From NCBI RefSeq assembly GCF_000372745.1, contig NZ_KB889563.1, positions 191,436 to 255,435 of the forward strand: a DNA stretch of 64,000 bases, in the 5' to 3' direction. Source of the DNA: Embleya scabrispora DSM 41855. GTDB taxonomy: Bacteria; Actinomycetota; Actinomycetes; Streptomycetales; Streptomycetaceae. The translations under genes were made by a program, and so were the position numbers. This document shows, piece after piece, positions 8,688 to 17,639 of the stretch; within the stretch, counting starts at the first letter, position 1, and every line of letters begins with the position of its first letter. Below the pieces are notes generated by a model. The model had not been told where the DNA came from and made no database searches. It saw only the letters and a program-made list of their open reading frames with translations.

Positions 8688-9209
8688 TCAGTCCTCGCCC
8701 ACCTGGATCAGGATCGCAAAGTGCGTCCCATCCGTCCCGGCGATCAGGCCGTCGAACGTGCACGGAGTGACGCCATTCACCGATCCGTCGTCGGCGACGC
8801 GGTTGGTCCACCAGGTCGCGTCCGGGCCGAGGAGCGTCACCACTCGGGCGGCCGCGTCGCGAGCGACGTCCCGATCCATGATTTCCGCGGGTGACCAGAC
8901 CAGATCGACAGCCGCCAACTCGGCCATCGACTCCACGGCGGCGGCCCGGTCGTCGAGCGGTTCCAGCGATCCGGCGATCCGGACGGCATGGCGGATGCCC
9001 GAGTACTCCCCGGGCCGGGGTCGAGGCCAGACATGATCCTTCCAGTGGTCGTCCATGAGTCGCTCGATCACCGCGCCGATCTCGGCGGCGAGTTCGGGCA
9101 TGTCGGCATCCGGCTCGGCGAAGCACCCGGAGGCGACAAAGACCAGGTTCGGCGTGCTGAGAACAGCCAGGTGCTCGGCGAGCTCGTGGGCAACTTCGGT
9201 ACGAGACAT
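8688..9209 (-). CDS. Conserved hypothetical protein
   Basis: A 173-residue soluble, acidic protein with normal GC-rich codon use and no signal peptide or membrane segment. I do not recognise a family. Notable are three tryptophans in HWKDHVWPRP and TWWTNRVADDG and a C-terminal IAGTDGTHFAILIQ strand. It converges on the LysR gene and is divergent from the LtrA gene. The start ATG at 9209 has only a weak ribosome-binding site. Confidence 0.65.
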   Translation of the reverse strand: MSRTEVAHELAEHLAVLSTPNLVFVASGCFAEPDADMPELAAEIGAVIERLMDDHWKDHVWPRPRPGEYSGIRHAVRIAGSLEPLDDRAAAVESMAELAAVDLVWSPAEIMDRDVARDAAARVVTLLGPDATWWTNRVADDGSVNGVTPCTFDGLIAGTDGTHFAILIQVGED

Positions 9210-9403
9210 GCCCGAAAGCCTGGCACCTCACCGATCGTGCCGCAGCCGACGTGTGCGGTCGGCGCGGAGTGGCTCCGTCACCTCGACCACGGAACGGGCC
9301 GGCGTGGACCACCGCGCCCGTCGTCCGGACCGCCCACGGCCACGAGCGCACCGTTCGCCGCCCCGAAGACGCACCCCCTCGCCCGTGTCTCCATAATGTC
9401 GCC

Positions 9404-10582
9404 GTGACCCTCCCCACCCCCGAGCCGGCGGCACCTGCGGCGCCCGTGGCACCCACCGCCCCTGTGGAATCCAACGTGCGTGTGTCCGCGTTGGAGCTGT
9501 TCTTCGACTTGGTCTTCGTGTTCACGGTGACCCAGTTGACCGCTGCGCTCGCGCACGACCTGAACCCGACCGGGATCACTCGGGTGGTGCTCATGCTCGC
9601 GCTCATCTGGTGGATGTACAGCGGCTACGTGTGGCTGACCAATACCGTGCCGCCGACCACACCCCTGCGGCGCACCCTCCTGATGGTCGGGATGGCGGGC
9701 TTCCTCGTGGTCGCGCTGGCCGTTCCGCACGCCTTCGACGGGACCGGGGAGGCGTTCGGATTCGGGTATCTGATGGTGGCCGGCGTGCACTTCGCGATGT
9801 TCCTGGCCTCGGGCGGCACCCGGCAGGCGTTCTTGCGGATCGCACCGTTCAACCTGTCCAGCACCGCGTTGATCGTGATCGGCGGCTTCCTCGACACCAA
9901 CGCGCAACTCGCGGTGTGGGCTGCCGCGCTGGTCGTGCAGATCATCACGCCGTACGTCGCGGGCAACGACGGTTTCCGGTTGAGCGTCCCGCACTTCGTG
10001 GAACGGCACGGTCTGGTGGTGATCGTGGCGCTGGGCGAGTCGGTGATCGCGATCGGCGTCGGTGCGCAGGGGCTCGCGCTGAACGCGACCCTGATCGCGA
10101 CGGCGGCATCGACCCTGACGGTGTGCTTCGCCATCTGGTGGGCGTACTTCGGCTCCGAGGACGACGAGCACGCCATCGCGGTGCTGGAGCGGCTGGAACC
10201 CAAGGCCCGCAACCTGCGCGCGCTCAACATCTATGGGTATGTGCACTACGGACTGCTACTCGGCGTGCTGCTGTTCGCGGCCGGCGTCAAGGGAGCGATG
10301 GCGCATCCCTCGGACCACCTCGACACCGTCCACGCGGGCACGCTGGTGGGCGGACTCGCGCTCTTCCTCGCCGCGGTCGTCGCCACCCGTCGGGCCTTCC
10401 GAATCACCCCCAACGGCTACCGGATCGGCGCCGTACTGGCCCTGCTCGCCACCATCCCGATCGGCCGCTTCGGCTCGGCCCTGGCCCAGATCACCACCAT
10501 CGCCACGATCCTGATCGCGTGCGGCACACTGGAAACCCGCCATCGGCGCCGACTCCCACACCGCGCCGACACCACGGGCTGA
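9404..10582 (+). CDS. Low-temperature requirement A (LtrA) family membrane protein
   Basis: A 392-residue integral membrane protein of the LtrA family, named for cold growth in Listeria; its biochemical role is unresolved. The diagnostic N-terminal ALELFFDLVFVFTVTQL and the mid-protein FVERHGLVVIVALGESVIAIG are both present, with about ten predicted helices. The frame is open from 9251, but the upstream part is Arg/Pro-rich and unlike the family; the GTG at 9404, leading into a Pro/Ala stretch and then the first conserved motif, fits better. Confidence 0.87.
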   Translation: MTLPTPEPAAPAAPVAPTAPVESNVRVSALELFFDLVFVFTVTQLTAALAHDLNPTGITRVVLMLALIWWMYSGYVWLTNTVPPTTPLRRTLLMVGMAGFLVVALAVPHAFDGTGEAFGFGYLMVAGVHFAMFLASGGTRQAFLRIAPFNLSSTALIVIGGFLDTNAQLAVWAAALVVQIITPYVAGNDGFRLSVPHFVERHGLVVIVALGESVIAIGVGAQGLALNATLIATAASTLTVCFAIWWAYFGSEDDEHAIAVLERLEPKARNLRALNIYGYVHYGLLLGVLLFAAGVKGAMAHPSDHLDTVHAGTLVGGLALFLAAVVATRRAFRITPNGYRIGAVLALLATIPIGRFGSALAQITTIATILIACGTLETRHRRRLPHRADTTG

Positions 10583-10965
10583 CCACCCTCGATGGCCGCA
10601 ACGCCTGATCCACGCCTACGAGTCGGGCCCGGACACCCCGCACCCCTGCGGTCGGATGGTGAGGTCGCGAAGCCGCTCGCCCGCGTTCGTACGCGGCCGG
10701 CGACCGGCGACCGGCGCGAGGATCGCTGCCGGCCGCCGTGAAGCCCGCCCGCTACGCGGTGGTGGGCGCCGAAAGCGGTCGCACCGACGGCCCCGAGTTG
10801 GGCAACCCTCGTCACGACGAGGGTTCGGCGATCGCCGAACCAAGCCGTGGCACGCGGGTCGTCCGGTTTGCCCGTCGTGGGATCGGGCCGGGCGCGTGGG
10901 AAGGAACCGCGCAGGCTCATACCCGCGAACCCACGGCCCGCCCATCCATCAGGTCCGTCGGATGA
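10583..10965. other. Gene-free region after LtrA
   Basis: This 383-bp gap between convergent genes contains only the perfect hairpin at 10804-10825. The open frames in it have no ribosome-binding site and look like compositional noise. Confidence 0.5.
10804..10825. terminator. Hairpin terminator
   Basis: AACCCTCGT-CACG-ACGAGGGTT is a perfect 9-bp stem with a tetraloop, between the convergent LtrA and secreted SH3 protein genes. Confidence 0.6.
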
Positions 10966-11289
10966 CTAGGCGTACGCCCACCACACCCAACCCTTGACCC
11001 CACTGGCGTTGTGCTTCACGTAGTACCACCAGTTGGCCTCGCCGGCGTTCTTCTGGCAGTACACGGTGACGTCGGCGCCCTTCTGCAGCAACCGAAGCAC
11101 CGTGGAGTTGCTGCTCGGCTTGGATCGCAGCCGGACGTTGCTGCCGGAGATCTCCACGACGTGGTCCCTGAAGTCCGTGTCGCACGAGGGATGCGACGCG
11201 GCCGACGCACCGGGAGCCACCACGACCGCGCCACCGGTGAGGAGCAACGCGGAGGCGGCCGCCATGCCGAGTCGACGTCGAAGCGCCAT
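10966..11289 (-). CDS. Secreted bacterial SH3-domain protein
   Basis: A 107-residue exported protein. A Sec signal peptide (MALRRRLG, a hydrophobic run, cleavage near GASA-AS at residue 30) precedes a single SH3-type domain with NVRLRSKPSSNSTVLRLLQK and a C-terminal KGWVWWAYA. The start at 11289 is chosen because GGAGG lies seven bases upstream and gives a clean signal peptide; an ATG at 11331 is in frame but lacks one. Such proteins are common in Streptomyces culture fluid and may bind cell wall. Two Cys residues in the mature protein could form a disulphide. Confidence 0.8.
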   Translation of the reverse strand: MALRRRLGMAAASALLLTGGAVVVAPGASAASHPSCDTDFRDHVVEISGSNVRLRSKPSSNSTVLRLLQKGADVTVYCQKNAGEANWWYYVKHNASGVKGWVWWAYA

Positions 11290-11547
11290 GGATCGGCCTC
11301 CGGACTTGCGGTTCGCCGTACTGGATTTCATCGAATGCCCATTCCCGCCCGCAGACGCGCGGACGACCCGAGTCGGCGGCGCTTCGGCCACCGCGTGATC
11401 ACAGTCGGCGATTCACGCTAGTTCCACACCCCTTGGCCGTCTATCCGTATCGCGCGCACCCGAGTACGCGAAGAACACGGCTCCGCGACGCCTCGGACCA
11501 CACCCCCGCCGCCGGGACCGGGATCGTCCACCGCGAACCGACGCCGT

Positions 11548-12270
11548 TCAGAGTGGGGAATTGCGCCGTCGGCCGGGGATGGTTCGTCGAGGTGGTCGGG
11601 TGAGGGTGATCTGGCGTACCAGTTGGTGCAGGCAGGCCGTGGTCGCGGCGGCGGGCAGAGCGGCGACGACGACGCCGTGGACGGTCCTGGGGGCGTGGAT
11701 CACGGAAAGCGCCACGGACAGGCCGGCGAAAATGGTGACCACGATCCACGAGTGCAGTGCCCGGCGGCGGTGGAGGCTGGAGCGCAGGATCGACAGGGAG
11801 GCCACGACCCACGGGCCGTGGACCAGGACGGGCCACCACCGGGCCGGGCCGGTGGTCGAGCCGGCGGCGTGCCGCAGCGAAGCGAGGGTGATCACCGCGC
11901 CCAGCACGCTGATCGCGGCGACCAGGACGACGCTCGCCAACACCATGCCGCGGCTGAGCCGGTCCAATCGCCGTGTGCCCGTGGCCGGGCGGGCGACCGT
12001 CGGGAAGCGTCGGCGATGACTGCCGGGCTCCCGGATCGGAGCCGGCAATTCGACGGTGGCGGGAACCTCGTCGACCGGGGCGCCCAGAAGCCGGGCGAGA
12101 TCGGCCTCGAACTCCGGATCCCCCACCACCGCGAACGACGAGGACAGCCCGCCGGGTGGCGCGGCCGCGTCCGGCACCGGCCACTCCGCAACGCCGGGGA
12201 ACAATGCGGCGCCCTGGGGGAATTGCATGCCGGGCGGGAGATGAGGGTCGTATCCAAAACCTTCGTACAT
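11548..12270 (-). CDS. DUF2637-like four-helix membrane protein, copy 1
   Basis: A 240-residue protein with a Pro-rich soluble N-terminus (MYEGFGYDPHLPPGMQ) and four transmembrane helices from about residue 105 onward. Spacing and motifs (ARWWPVLVHGPWVVASLSI, HSWIVV, a last helix ending LVRQI) resemble DUF2637 proteins of streptomycetes, which occur on chromosomes and on integrative elements near transfer genes. A homologue of identical length, about four residues in five identical by eye, lies at 33591-34313. Both follow a small 86-residue gene, so the pair is a duplicated cassette. Function unknown. Confidence 0.75.
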   Translation of the reverse strand: MYEGFGYDPHLPPGMQFPQGAALFPGVAEWPVPDAAAPPGGLSSSFAVVGDPEFEADLARLLGAPVDEVPATVELPAPIREPGSHRRRFPTVARPATGTRRLDRLSRGMVLASVVLVAAISVLGAVITLASLRHAAGSTTGPARWWPVLVHGPWVVASLSILRSSLHRRRALHSWIVVTIFAGLSVALSVIHAPRTVHGVVVAALPAAATTACLHQLVRQITLTRPPRRTIPGRRRNSPL

Positions 12271-12790
12271 GGGCCTGACTCGTTCATGGGCTCGGGCGTT
12301 GTCAGATGTCGGCGGGTATTCCCACAGGTCACGATCGTGGATCGTCCGGCACGTCGTCGAGGCGGCGTGAGTATTCCGCGGCGATCAACAGCATCGCAAG
12401 CGCGAACTGCTCCATGTCGGCGGAGCAATGACGGAGCAGGACGCGGTTCCCCGCGCGTTCGATGTACGCGTGCGGCGAACGCTTGAGGAACGTCGCCGCA
12501 CGAGGGGTGAGTACCCAATCCCCCATGCGGAACGTGCGTTGGGCCAGTGCGGGCGGAACCGCGACGGAGGCGAAAGCTCGGGGAGTCACGCCCGGGTAAC
12601 GACGCGCTCGGCTCGTAAGCTCTGGTCCGAAACGGTGAACGACGCCCCGAATCGGTGTCCTTTTCGGTCTCGCCTCGTACATTTCCGATCACCGGCTCCG
12701 CGGGGCTCCTGCCACCGAGAGCACGAAATGCCGTGCGCTCGCAGGGATGCGTGACCGCCCGCCGTATGGATTCTTTACCTTCGCAACAGA
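11560..12790 (-). repeat. Diverged duplicated segment, copy 1
   Basis: Nucleotide similarity with 33600-34840 runs through both cassette genes, the spacer between them and about 200 bp upstream. Conserved landmarks include the sequence around the CACGATCGTGGATCGTCC stretch and a TTTACCTT(C/G)GCAA stretch near the upstream edge. Boundaries are judged by eye. No terminal repeats or transposase were found. Confidence 0.7.
12329..12589 (-). CDS. Small conserved protein of the duplicated DUF2637 cassette, copy 1
   Basis: An 86-residue protein with the block RTFRMGDWVLTPRAATFLKR and C-terminal RLDDVPDDPRS, almost identical to the product at 34378-34638. The frame is open further upstream, but the two copies differ by one base just before the GTG at 12589, so upstream reading frames are not conserved while everything downstream is. 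That supports the GTG start and gives identical lengths in both copies. It lies 58 bp upstream of the DUF2637 gene. No family is recognised. Confidence 0.65.
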   Translation of the reverse strand: MTPRAFASVAVPPALAQRTFRMGDWVLTPRAATFLKRSPHAYIERAGNRVLLRHCSADMEQFALAMLLIAAEYSRRLDDVPDDPRS

Positions 12791-13133
12791 CGGCTCTGGA
12801 GTTGGCAAAGGTTTCGGCGAAGGGGCCGAATGGCGGTCCCCTCGGGCTCGTTCGTCGAACACGCCTGTTCATCGATCCGGCTCCGGGCATCTTCATCGGC
12901 GCCCGAGGCAACGCGCCGCTCCTCCCGACACCGAACCGCCCTCGCCCCGGCACGAACCGCCGGGAAAACCACCGCGCCATCTCCCGGTGGGATCCATCGC
13001 TTGAATCTATGATTAACCGGAAAATGCTCAATAAGGGTGTAATTCCTGTCATACACCTATCCGGCTTCGCCATGATGCGCTGTCATGTCCGTGCCAGATC
13101 GCCCCGCTCGTCTCGTCACGGGAAGGCAGGAAC
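12590..13133. other. Upstream region of cassette copy 1 and protease promoter
   Basis: The left part is conserved with copy 2 upstream DNA but contains no frame preserved in both copies. The right part (about 13000-13065) is markedly AT-rich for this genome, with TTGAAT and TAAGGG-type stretches, and probably holds the promoter of the protease gene at 13134. Confidence 0.5.
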
Positions 13134-13697
13134 ATGGGCAGATTCAGGTACGGAACCGCAGCGCCGGCCATCATGCTGGCCGCCTCGGGGTTGCTCGCGG
13201 CCGCAGGAGGTACGGCGCACGCGGAAGCGGGTCAGGACAACATCGGCATGTACAAGCAGGAGAAGTCCCAGTGGTGTTGGGTCGCCTCCGGCCTGACCAT
13301 CGCCAAGTTCCACGGCTTCGGCTCCACGCAGACGGACTTCTGCGACCGCTCCCAGCCCTACTACGGCTGCAACAACCAGCCCGCCACGCTCGACGACATG
13401 GCCAGGGGCTGGAACAGCCTCGGCATGACCCGCCTCGGGTCGGGTCTGAACAGCGCGGCCACCTTCAACCAGGTCTACACCGAGGTCAAGGCGGCCCGGC
13501 CGATCGGCGCCCGCATCGGGTGGACGTCCGGTGGTGGCCACATGAACGTGGTCTACGGCTTCGACACGTCGCGCAACACGATCGCGGTCGCCGACCCATG
13601 GCCGGACACCACCACGTACACGTGGTGGAACTACGCCGACTACGTGAGCAACAGTTCGTCGAAGTGGACCCACTCCCGCATCGGTATCTCCCGCTAA
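13134..13697 (+). CDS. Secreted papain-like cysteine protease (AvrRpt2/C70-like)
   Basis: A 187-residue exported protein with a signal peptide ending near THAHA-type residue 30. The mature part has the papain-like layout of the AvrRpt2/C70 clan: KSQWCWVASG with Cys48, GGGHMNVVYGF with His136, and ADPWPD with Asp154. Four other cysteines may form disulphides. The ATG at 13134 follows AAGGCAGG. It is followed after 10 bp by a membrane-anchored protein and they look co-transcribed; this pairing recurs in streptomycetes. Its substrate is unknown, and maturation or defence roles are possible. Confidence 0.82.
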   Translation: MGRFRYGTAAPAIMLAASGLLAAAGGTAHAEAGQDNIGMYKQEKSQWCWVASGLTIAKFHGFGSTQTDFCDRSQPYYGCNNQPATLDDMARGWNSLGMTRLGSGLNSAATFNQVYTEVKAARPIGARIGWTSGGGHMNVVYGFDTSRNTIAVADPWPDTTTYTWWNYADYVSNSSSKWTHSRIGISR

Positions 13698-13707
13698 GGC
13701 AGGCGAC

Positions 13708-14583
13708 ATGCGCGACACCAGCGGCATCACGAAGTCCGGCAAGCGGGCGGGCTCTCGCTTCTCCCGCCTGCCCACCGTCCTCGCACTGAGCGCGGCCGCA
13801 CTGCTGTCCGTCGCCGGCAGCGGTCACGCGGCCCCGGCCAAGGACCCGCTCCCGGTTGACATCCCCGACTACCAGGCCGCCCTCGACACGGTGAAGTCCA
13901 CCGCTGTCCGTGACACCGTCTGCCGCTTCCTGCGTACTCCGGTGCCCGCCGACGCAGCCGGGTCGGTGCAGGCGATTCCCGAAACGCCCGAGCCGTGCCA
14001 GGACCTCCCGGCCTTCACGATCAAGGATCCGGTGGCACTGAACGAAATCACCCCCGGATTCGTCGCGGGCACCGCCCCGCCACTGCCCACCGAGGCAATC
14101 GAACTGGCACACCTGGTCTCCTCGCTGAACATCGCCGTCAACGGCCGCAACGCCACCGTCATGCTCGCCCCCTCCCAGGGCGGCGGCTGGCACCTGGCGG
14201 GCGTGCGCGACGGCGACGGCGACGCCACATACGCCGGCAAAGCCACCGTGGGAACCCTGGTCTTCACCGAGCCGCAGATCCGCGGCTGGTACCAGCTCAG
14301 GCTCAACACCGTCGAGCCGCTCAACGACCAGGCCCGGCAGGGACTGGGCGGCCGGGCGTCGATGTCGCTCGGCGATTACCAGAAGCTGGTCAAGGCCCGC
14401 TACGCCGACAAGCTGCCCGGCTCGGAGTACGACACAACGGGGTACTCCAGCGGCTACGGCCCCCAACCCGAGGCGGACGAGGCGTCGTCCGCCACCCCGC
14501 TGCTCGCCGGTTCCGGCGCGGCACTCGCCCTCGCGGGCGGGGCCCTCGCCCTGCACCGGCGTCGGCGCGCGAACGCCACCTGA
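13708..14583 (+). CDS. Exported C-terminally anchored protein paired with the protease
   Basis: A 291-residue protein with an N-terminal signal sequence (SRLPTVLALSAAALLSVAGS, cleavage near GHAAPAK), a soluble extracellular region, and a C-terminal hydrophobic helix followed by HRRRRANAT, the layout of a cell-surface protein held by a C-terminal membrane anchor. No LPXTG motif is present. The middle has AVNGRNATVMLAPSQGGGWH and GWYQLRLNTVEPLND. It begins 10 bp after the protease stop, and a strong terminator follows at 14702-14730, so the two form one unit. It may be a substrate, receptor or inhibitor of the protease; this is inference. Confidence 0.72.
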   Translation: MRDTSGITKSGKRAGSRFSRLPTVLALSAAALLSVAGSGHAAPAKDPLPVDIPDYQAALDTVKSTAVRDTVCRFLRTPVPADAAGSVQAIPETPEPCQDLPAFTIKDPVALNEITPGFVAGTAPPLPTEAIELAHLVSSLNIAVNGRNATVMLAPSQGGGWHLAGVRDGDGDATYAGKATVGTLVFTEPQIRGWYQLRLNTVEPLNDQARQGLGGRASMSLGDYQKLVKARYADKLPGSEYDTTGYSSGYGPQPEADEASSATPLLAGSGAALALAGGALALHRRRRANAT

Positions 14584-14701
14584 ACCCGACTCCGCTCACC
14601 GCTCACCCCACCCCCGTCAGCCGACGACGGAGCGAAGCCCCCGTCCCCGACCCCGCTACGGCGTGTCTTCAATCCCCCGCCGAGCACCACGACGCCCGGC
14701 A

Positions 14702-14730
14702 CCGCACCTCGCCGCCCCGGCGAGGTGCGG
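14702..14730. terminator. Perfect 13-bp hairpin terminator
   Basis: CCGCACCTCGCCG-CCC-CGGCGAGGTGCGG lies between the convergent protease-partner and quinone reductase genes and can end transcription from both sides. Confidence 0.75.
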
Positions 14731-14801
14731 CCCATCCACGCCCCGGACTCCCGCCGGATCACCGAACCCACCCCCGGAGACGGGGCCTGTCCCTCACCCG
14801 G

Positions 14802-15581
14802 CTAACCGCGTACGTGCAGGCCGAATCCCTTGCGGCCCGGCACTTCCAAACCCTCCTTCAACCGCAGTGCCGGGATCTCGTAGTCACCGAAGTTCTGGCG
14901 TCGGAACGCGATCGGCTCGGTCGTCTCCAGCGACAGCAGCCGCTCCTTCCACGCCTTCGCGGCGTCCTCGAAGTCGCCGCCGGTGATCCTGTCGGCGCCG
15001 TACAGCACGAACGGCGGCAGCACCTCGATACCCGGGTAGTACAGGATTCCGTGGTGGATCGGGAACAGCAGGTCCTCGATGGGGCCGTTGATCCCGCGAT
15101 CGGTGTAGTGGGACTCCGGGCCCCCGACGGTCACCGACAGGATCGCCCGCCGCCCCAGCAGCGTCCCCTCACCGAAACGCTCGCCGTACCGCGTCTCGTC
15201 GTGCGCTCCGACGCCGTACGCGAAGCGGAAGGAGAACACCCGGTCCACCCAGCCTTTGAGGATTGCCGGCATCGTGTACCACCACATCGGGAACTGGAAG
15301 ACCACCGTGTCGGCCCACAGCAGCTTCTCCTGCTCGGCCGCCACGTCGGGCGTGAGCGCGCCGGCCTCGAACGCCCGGCCCGAACTCGGCACCACCCGCA
15401 GCGGGCTCGTGGCATGCTCGCCGAAGTCCGCCGCGTCCACCACGGCCTTCCAGTTCATCGCGTACAGGTCGCTCACCCGCACCTCGTGCCCGGCGGCTTC
15501 GAGAGTGGACACGGCGAAGTCCTTCAGTGTGCCGTTCAGCGAACGCGGCTCGGGGTGGGCGTAGACGATGAGCGCCTTCAT
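14802..15581 (-). CDS. NAD(P)H dehydrogenase (quinone), flavodoxin-like fold
   Basis: A 259-residue flavoprotein of the NQO1/flavodoxin_2 family, reducing quinones by two electrons at the expense of NAD(P)H. The FMN/FAD phosphate region KALIVYAHPEPRSLNGTLKD opens the protein, and FQFPMWWYTMPAILKGWVDR (about residues 97-116) is the characteristic flavin-stacking loop. A second conserved block is SVTVGGPESHYTDRG. It is divergent from the XRE regulator at 15730, a frequent partnership in Streptomyces, so induction by electrophilic stress through that regulator is likely. Confidence 0.9.
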   Translation of the reverse strand: MKALIVYAHPEPRSLNGTLKDFAVSTLEAAGHEVRVSDLYAMNWKAVVDAADFGEHATSPLRVVPSSGRAFEAGALTPDVAAEQEKLLWADTVVFQFPMWWYTMPAILKGWVDRVFSFRFAYGVGAHDETRYGERFGEGTLLGRRAILSVTVGGPESHYTDRGINGPIEDLLFPIHHGILYYPGIEVLPPFVLYGADRITGGDFEDAAKAWKERLLSLETTEPIAFRRQNFGDYEIPALRLKEGLEVPGRKGFGLHVRG

Positions 15582-15674
15582 GGCTGTTCCCTTCGACTCG
15601 ACGAGGTGTTCGCCATGAATGCTCGACCGTCGCGGCCGCGTCGTTCAGGGGCGCTTCTTCCATCGGACCGGACT

Positions 15675-15691
15675 TCCTGGTAACGACAGGA
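15675..15691. promoter_or_regulatory. Small inverted repeat in the quinone reductase/XRE gap
   Basis: TCCTG-N7-CAGGA lies in the divergent promoter region, about 40 bp upstream of the XRE start. It is a candidate operator for that regulator, on position alone. Confidence 0.35.
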
Positions 15692-15729
15692 CCACCTTCA
15701 GGGGGCACCACCGAGGCCATACTGGGGAC

Positions 15730-16578
15730 ATGGACGATCTCGCGGGCTTCCTACGCACCCGGCGCTCCCGGGTCGACCCTTCCGCCGTCGGCATCCCCAC
15801 CGACAGCCGCCGTCGCGTCGAAGGGCTGCGCCGCGAAGAGGTCGCGCACCTGTCCGGAGTCAGCGTCGACTACTACGTACGCCTGGAACAGGGCCGCGCG
15901 ACTCAGCCCTCCGAGCAGGTCCTCGACGCGCTCGCCCGCGTCCTCGGCCTCGACGAGACCGAACGCGGGCACCTCGAGCGGCTCGCCCGGCAGCGCCGCC
16001 GCCGCGCGAAGGCGCCGAGCGGGCGGGTCCGGCCGGAACTGCTGCGTGTCCTCGGCCTGGTCGCCGACGCACCCGCGCTGATCATGGACCACCGCCTGGA
16101 CGTGCTCGCCGGGAACCGCCTCGCCGGGCTCCTGTACGGCCGGTCGATGCCGGGCCTGAACACCGCCCGGCACATCTTCCTCGAGGAGGCCGAGCGCGGC
16201 CTGTACGCGGACTGGGAGGCATGCACCCTCGACGTGGTCGGGCACCTGCGCCTGGCCGCCGGCAAATACCCCGAGGATCCCCGCCTGGCCTCGCTCATCG
16301 GCGAGTTGGCAATGGGCAGCGAGCGCTTCCGCCGCCTCTGGGCCCGCGCGGACGTGCGCGCCCGCGCGCATGGACGCAAGGCGTACCGGCACCCGCTGGT
16401 CGGGCTGCTGGAACTGCACCAGGAGAACTTCGCGCTACCGGACGAATCAGGCATGGAGCTGCTGGTGTTGTCCGCGGCACCCGGGAGCCCCACCGAGGAC
16501 GGGCTGCGCCTGTTGGGCGCGCTCGGTGGTGATGGCCATCCCACGAGGAAAGACCTGCCGGCAACGAATGTGTCATGA
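15730..16578 (+). CDS. XRE-family regulator with MmyB-like ligand domain
   Basis: A 282-residue DNA-binding protein. The helix-turn-helix lies at about residues 20-75 (RRRVEGLRREEVAHLSGVSV, DYYVRLEQGR), and the C-terminal half is the MmyB-like domain with ALIMDHRLDVLAGNRLAGLL, a PAS-like pocket reported to bind fatty-acid-type ligands in this family. The ATG at 15730 starts the conserved MDDLAGFLRTRRSRV; an upstream in-frame start adds unrelated sequence. Divergent orientation suggests it regulates the quinone reductase at 14802. Confidence 0.87.
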   Translation: MDDLAGFLRTRRSRVDPSAVGIPTDSRRRVEGLRREEVAHLSGVSVDYYVRLEQGRATQPSEQVLDALARVLGLDETERGHLERLARQRRRRAKAPSGRVRPELLRVLGLVADAPALIMDHRLDVLAGNRLAGLLYGRSMPGLNTARHIFLEEAERGLYADWEACTLDVVGHLRLAAGKYPEDPRLASLIGELAMGSERFRRLWARADVRARAHGRKAYRHPLVGLLELHQENFALPDESGMELLVLSAAPGSPTEDGLRLLGALGGDGHPTRKDLPATNVS

Positions 16579-16730
16579 GCCGCGATAGACCGTTGGATCA
16601 GCGGCCACCCGCGCCGGGGATCGACGCGGCAGCCGCTGCCGTGCGACTCGGCCGCGGATTCCGCCGACGGATGGCCAACGGATGCCCACGCGGACCGGGC
16701 AGCGACTCGGACCTCGCCGGCGTGCCTGGT

Positions 16731-17429
16731 TCAGGTCAGGTGCTCGTGGCGCGGCTGGGGGTGCGTCACCATGTGCGTGGCGGCCGCGATCAGACCGCCG
16801 ATGAGCGGCGCCACGATGAACAGCCACAGTTGGTTGAGTGCGTCACCGCCCGCGAAGAGCGCGGGCCCCAGGCTGCGCGCGGGGTTCACCGACGTACCCG
16901 TCAGCGGGATGCCGACCAGGTGAACCACCGCAAGCACGAGGCCGATCGGCAACCCGTCGAACCCGGTGACCGCGAGCCGGTGCGTAACCGCGAGCACGAC
17001 GAACACCAGCAGGAAAGTGAGCATCACCTCCGCCAGGAACGCGCCGCCCGTGTTGATGCCCACCACGGAGCGGTCACCCCAACCGTTGCTGCCGAACTTG
17101 TCGTGCGTCTGGAGGCCGGGCACCTGCTTCGCGAGCAGGTACAGCAGTGCCGCGCCGGCGATGCAGCCGAGGAACTGCGCGATCCAGTAGCCGACCGCCC
17201 GCTTCACATCGATCCGCCGAGCGACCAGAAAACCCAGGGTCACGGCGGGGTTCACATGGCAACCGGAGATCGCGCCGAGGCTGTACGCCAGTGCCAGGAG
17301 CACGAATCCGAAGGCCAGGGCGATACCGACGACACCGAGATAGGGCTTGCCCAGGACTGCGGACCCCACCCCGAAGAAGACCAGCACAAGGGTTCCCAAG
17401 AATTCGCAGATCAATGCCCGGCGTTCCAT
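16731..17429 (-). CDS. Aquaporin Z-like MIP channel
   Basis: A 232-residue six-helix membrane channel. Both hallmark half-helices are present: HVNPAVTLG in the first half and TSVNPARSLGPA in the second. A His in VHLVGIPLTG and the Arg of the second NPA box fit a water-selective aquaporin rather than a glycerol facilitator. GAGGAG lies upstream of the ATG. It has no coupled neighbours and probably equilibrates water across the membrane under osmotic change. Confidence 0.92.
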   Translation of the reverse strand: MERRALICEFLGTLVLVFFGVGSAVLGKPYLGVVGIALAFGFVLLALAYSLGAISGCHVNPAVTLGFLVARRIDVKRAVGYWIAQFLGCIAGAALLYLLAKQVPGLQTHDKFGSNGWGDRSVVGINTGGAFLAEVMLTFLLVFVVLAVTHRLAVTGFDGLPIGLVLAVVHLVGIPLTGTSVNPARSLGPALFAGGDALNQLWLFIVAPLIGGLIAAATHMVTHPQPRHEHLT

Positions 17430-17639
17430 GAAGGCTCCTCGGCTGGGTCGGGATGGACCCGCTCGTAGTACCCGGGCCTGTCCGCCAGTGATACAAACCG
17501 GCCCGATATCCCCCGACCGGCCGATCGAGGTGGAGCAGGCCGAAACGGGCCTCGCCGCCTACCGCCGCCCGGAATTCCTCGATCAAGTCGCCATCCTGTT
17601 CGAGCTCGCCGTCCCGGAGATGGTCGAGGCCCGTTCCGG

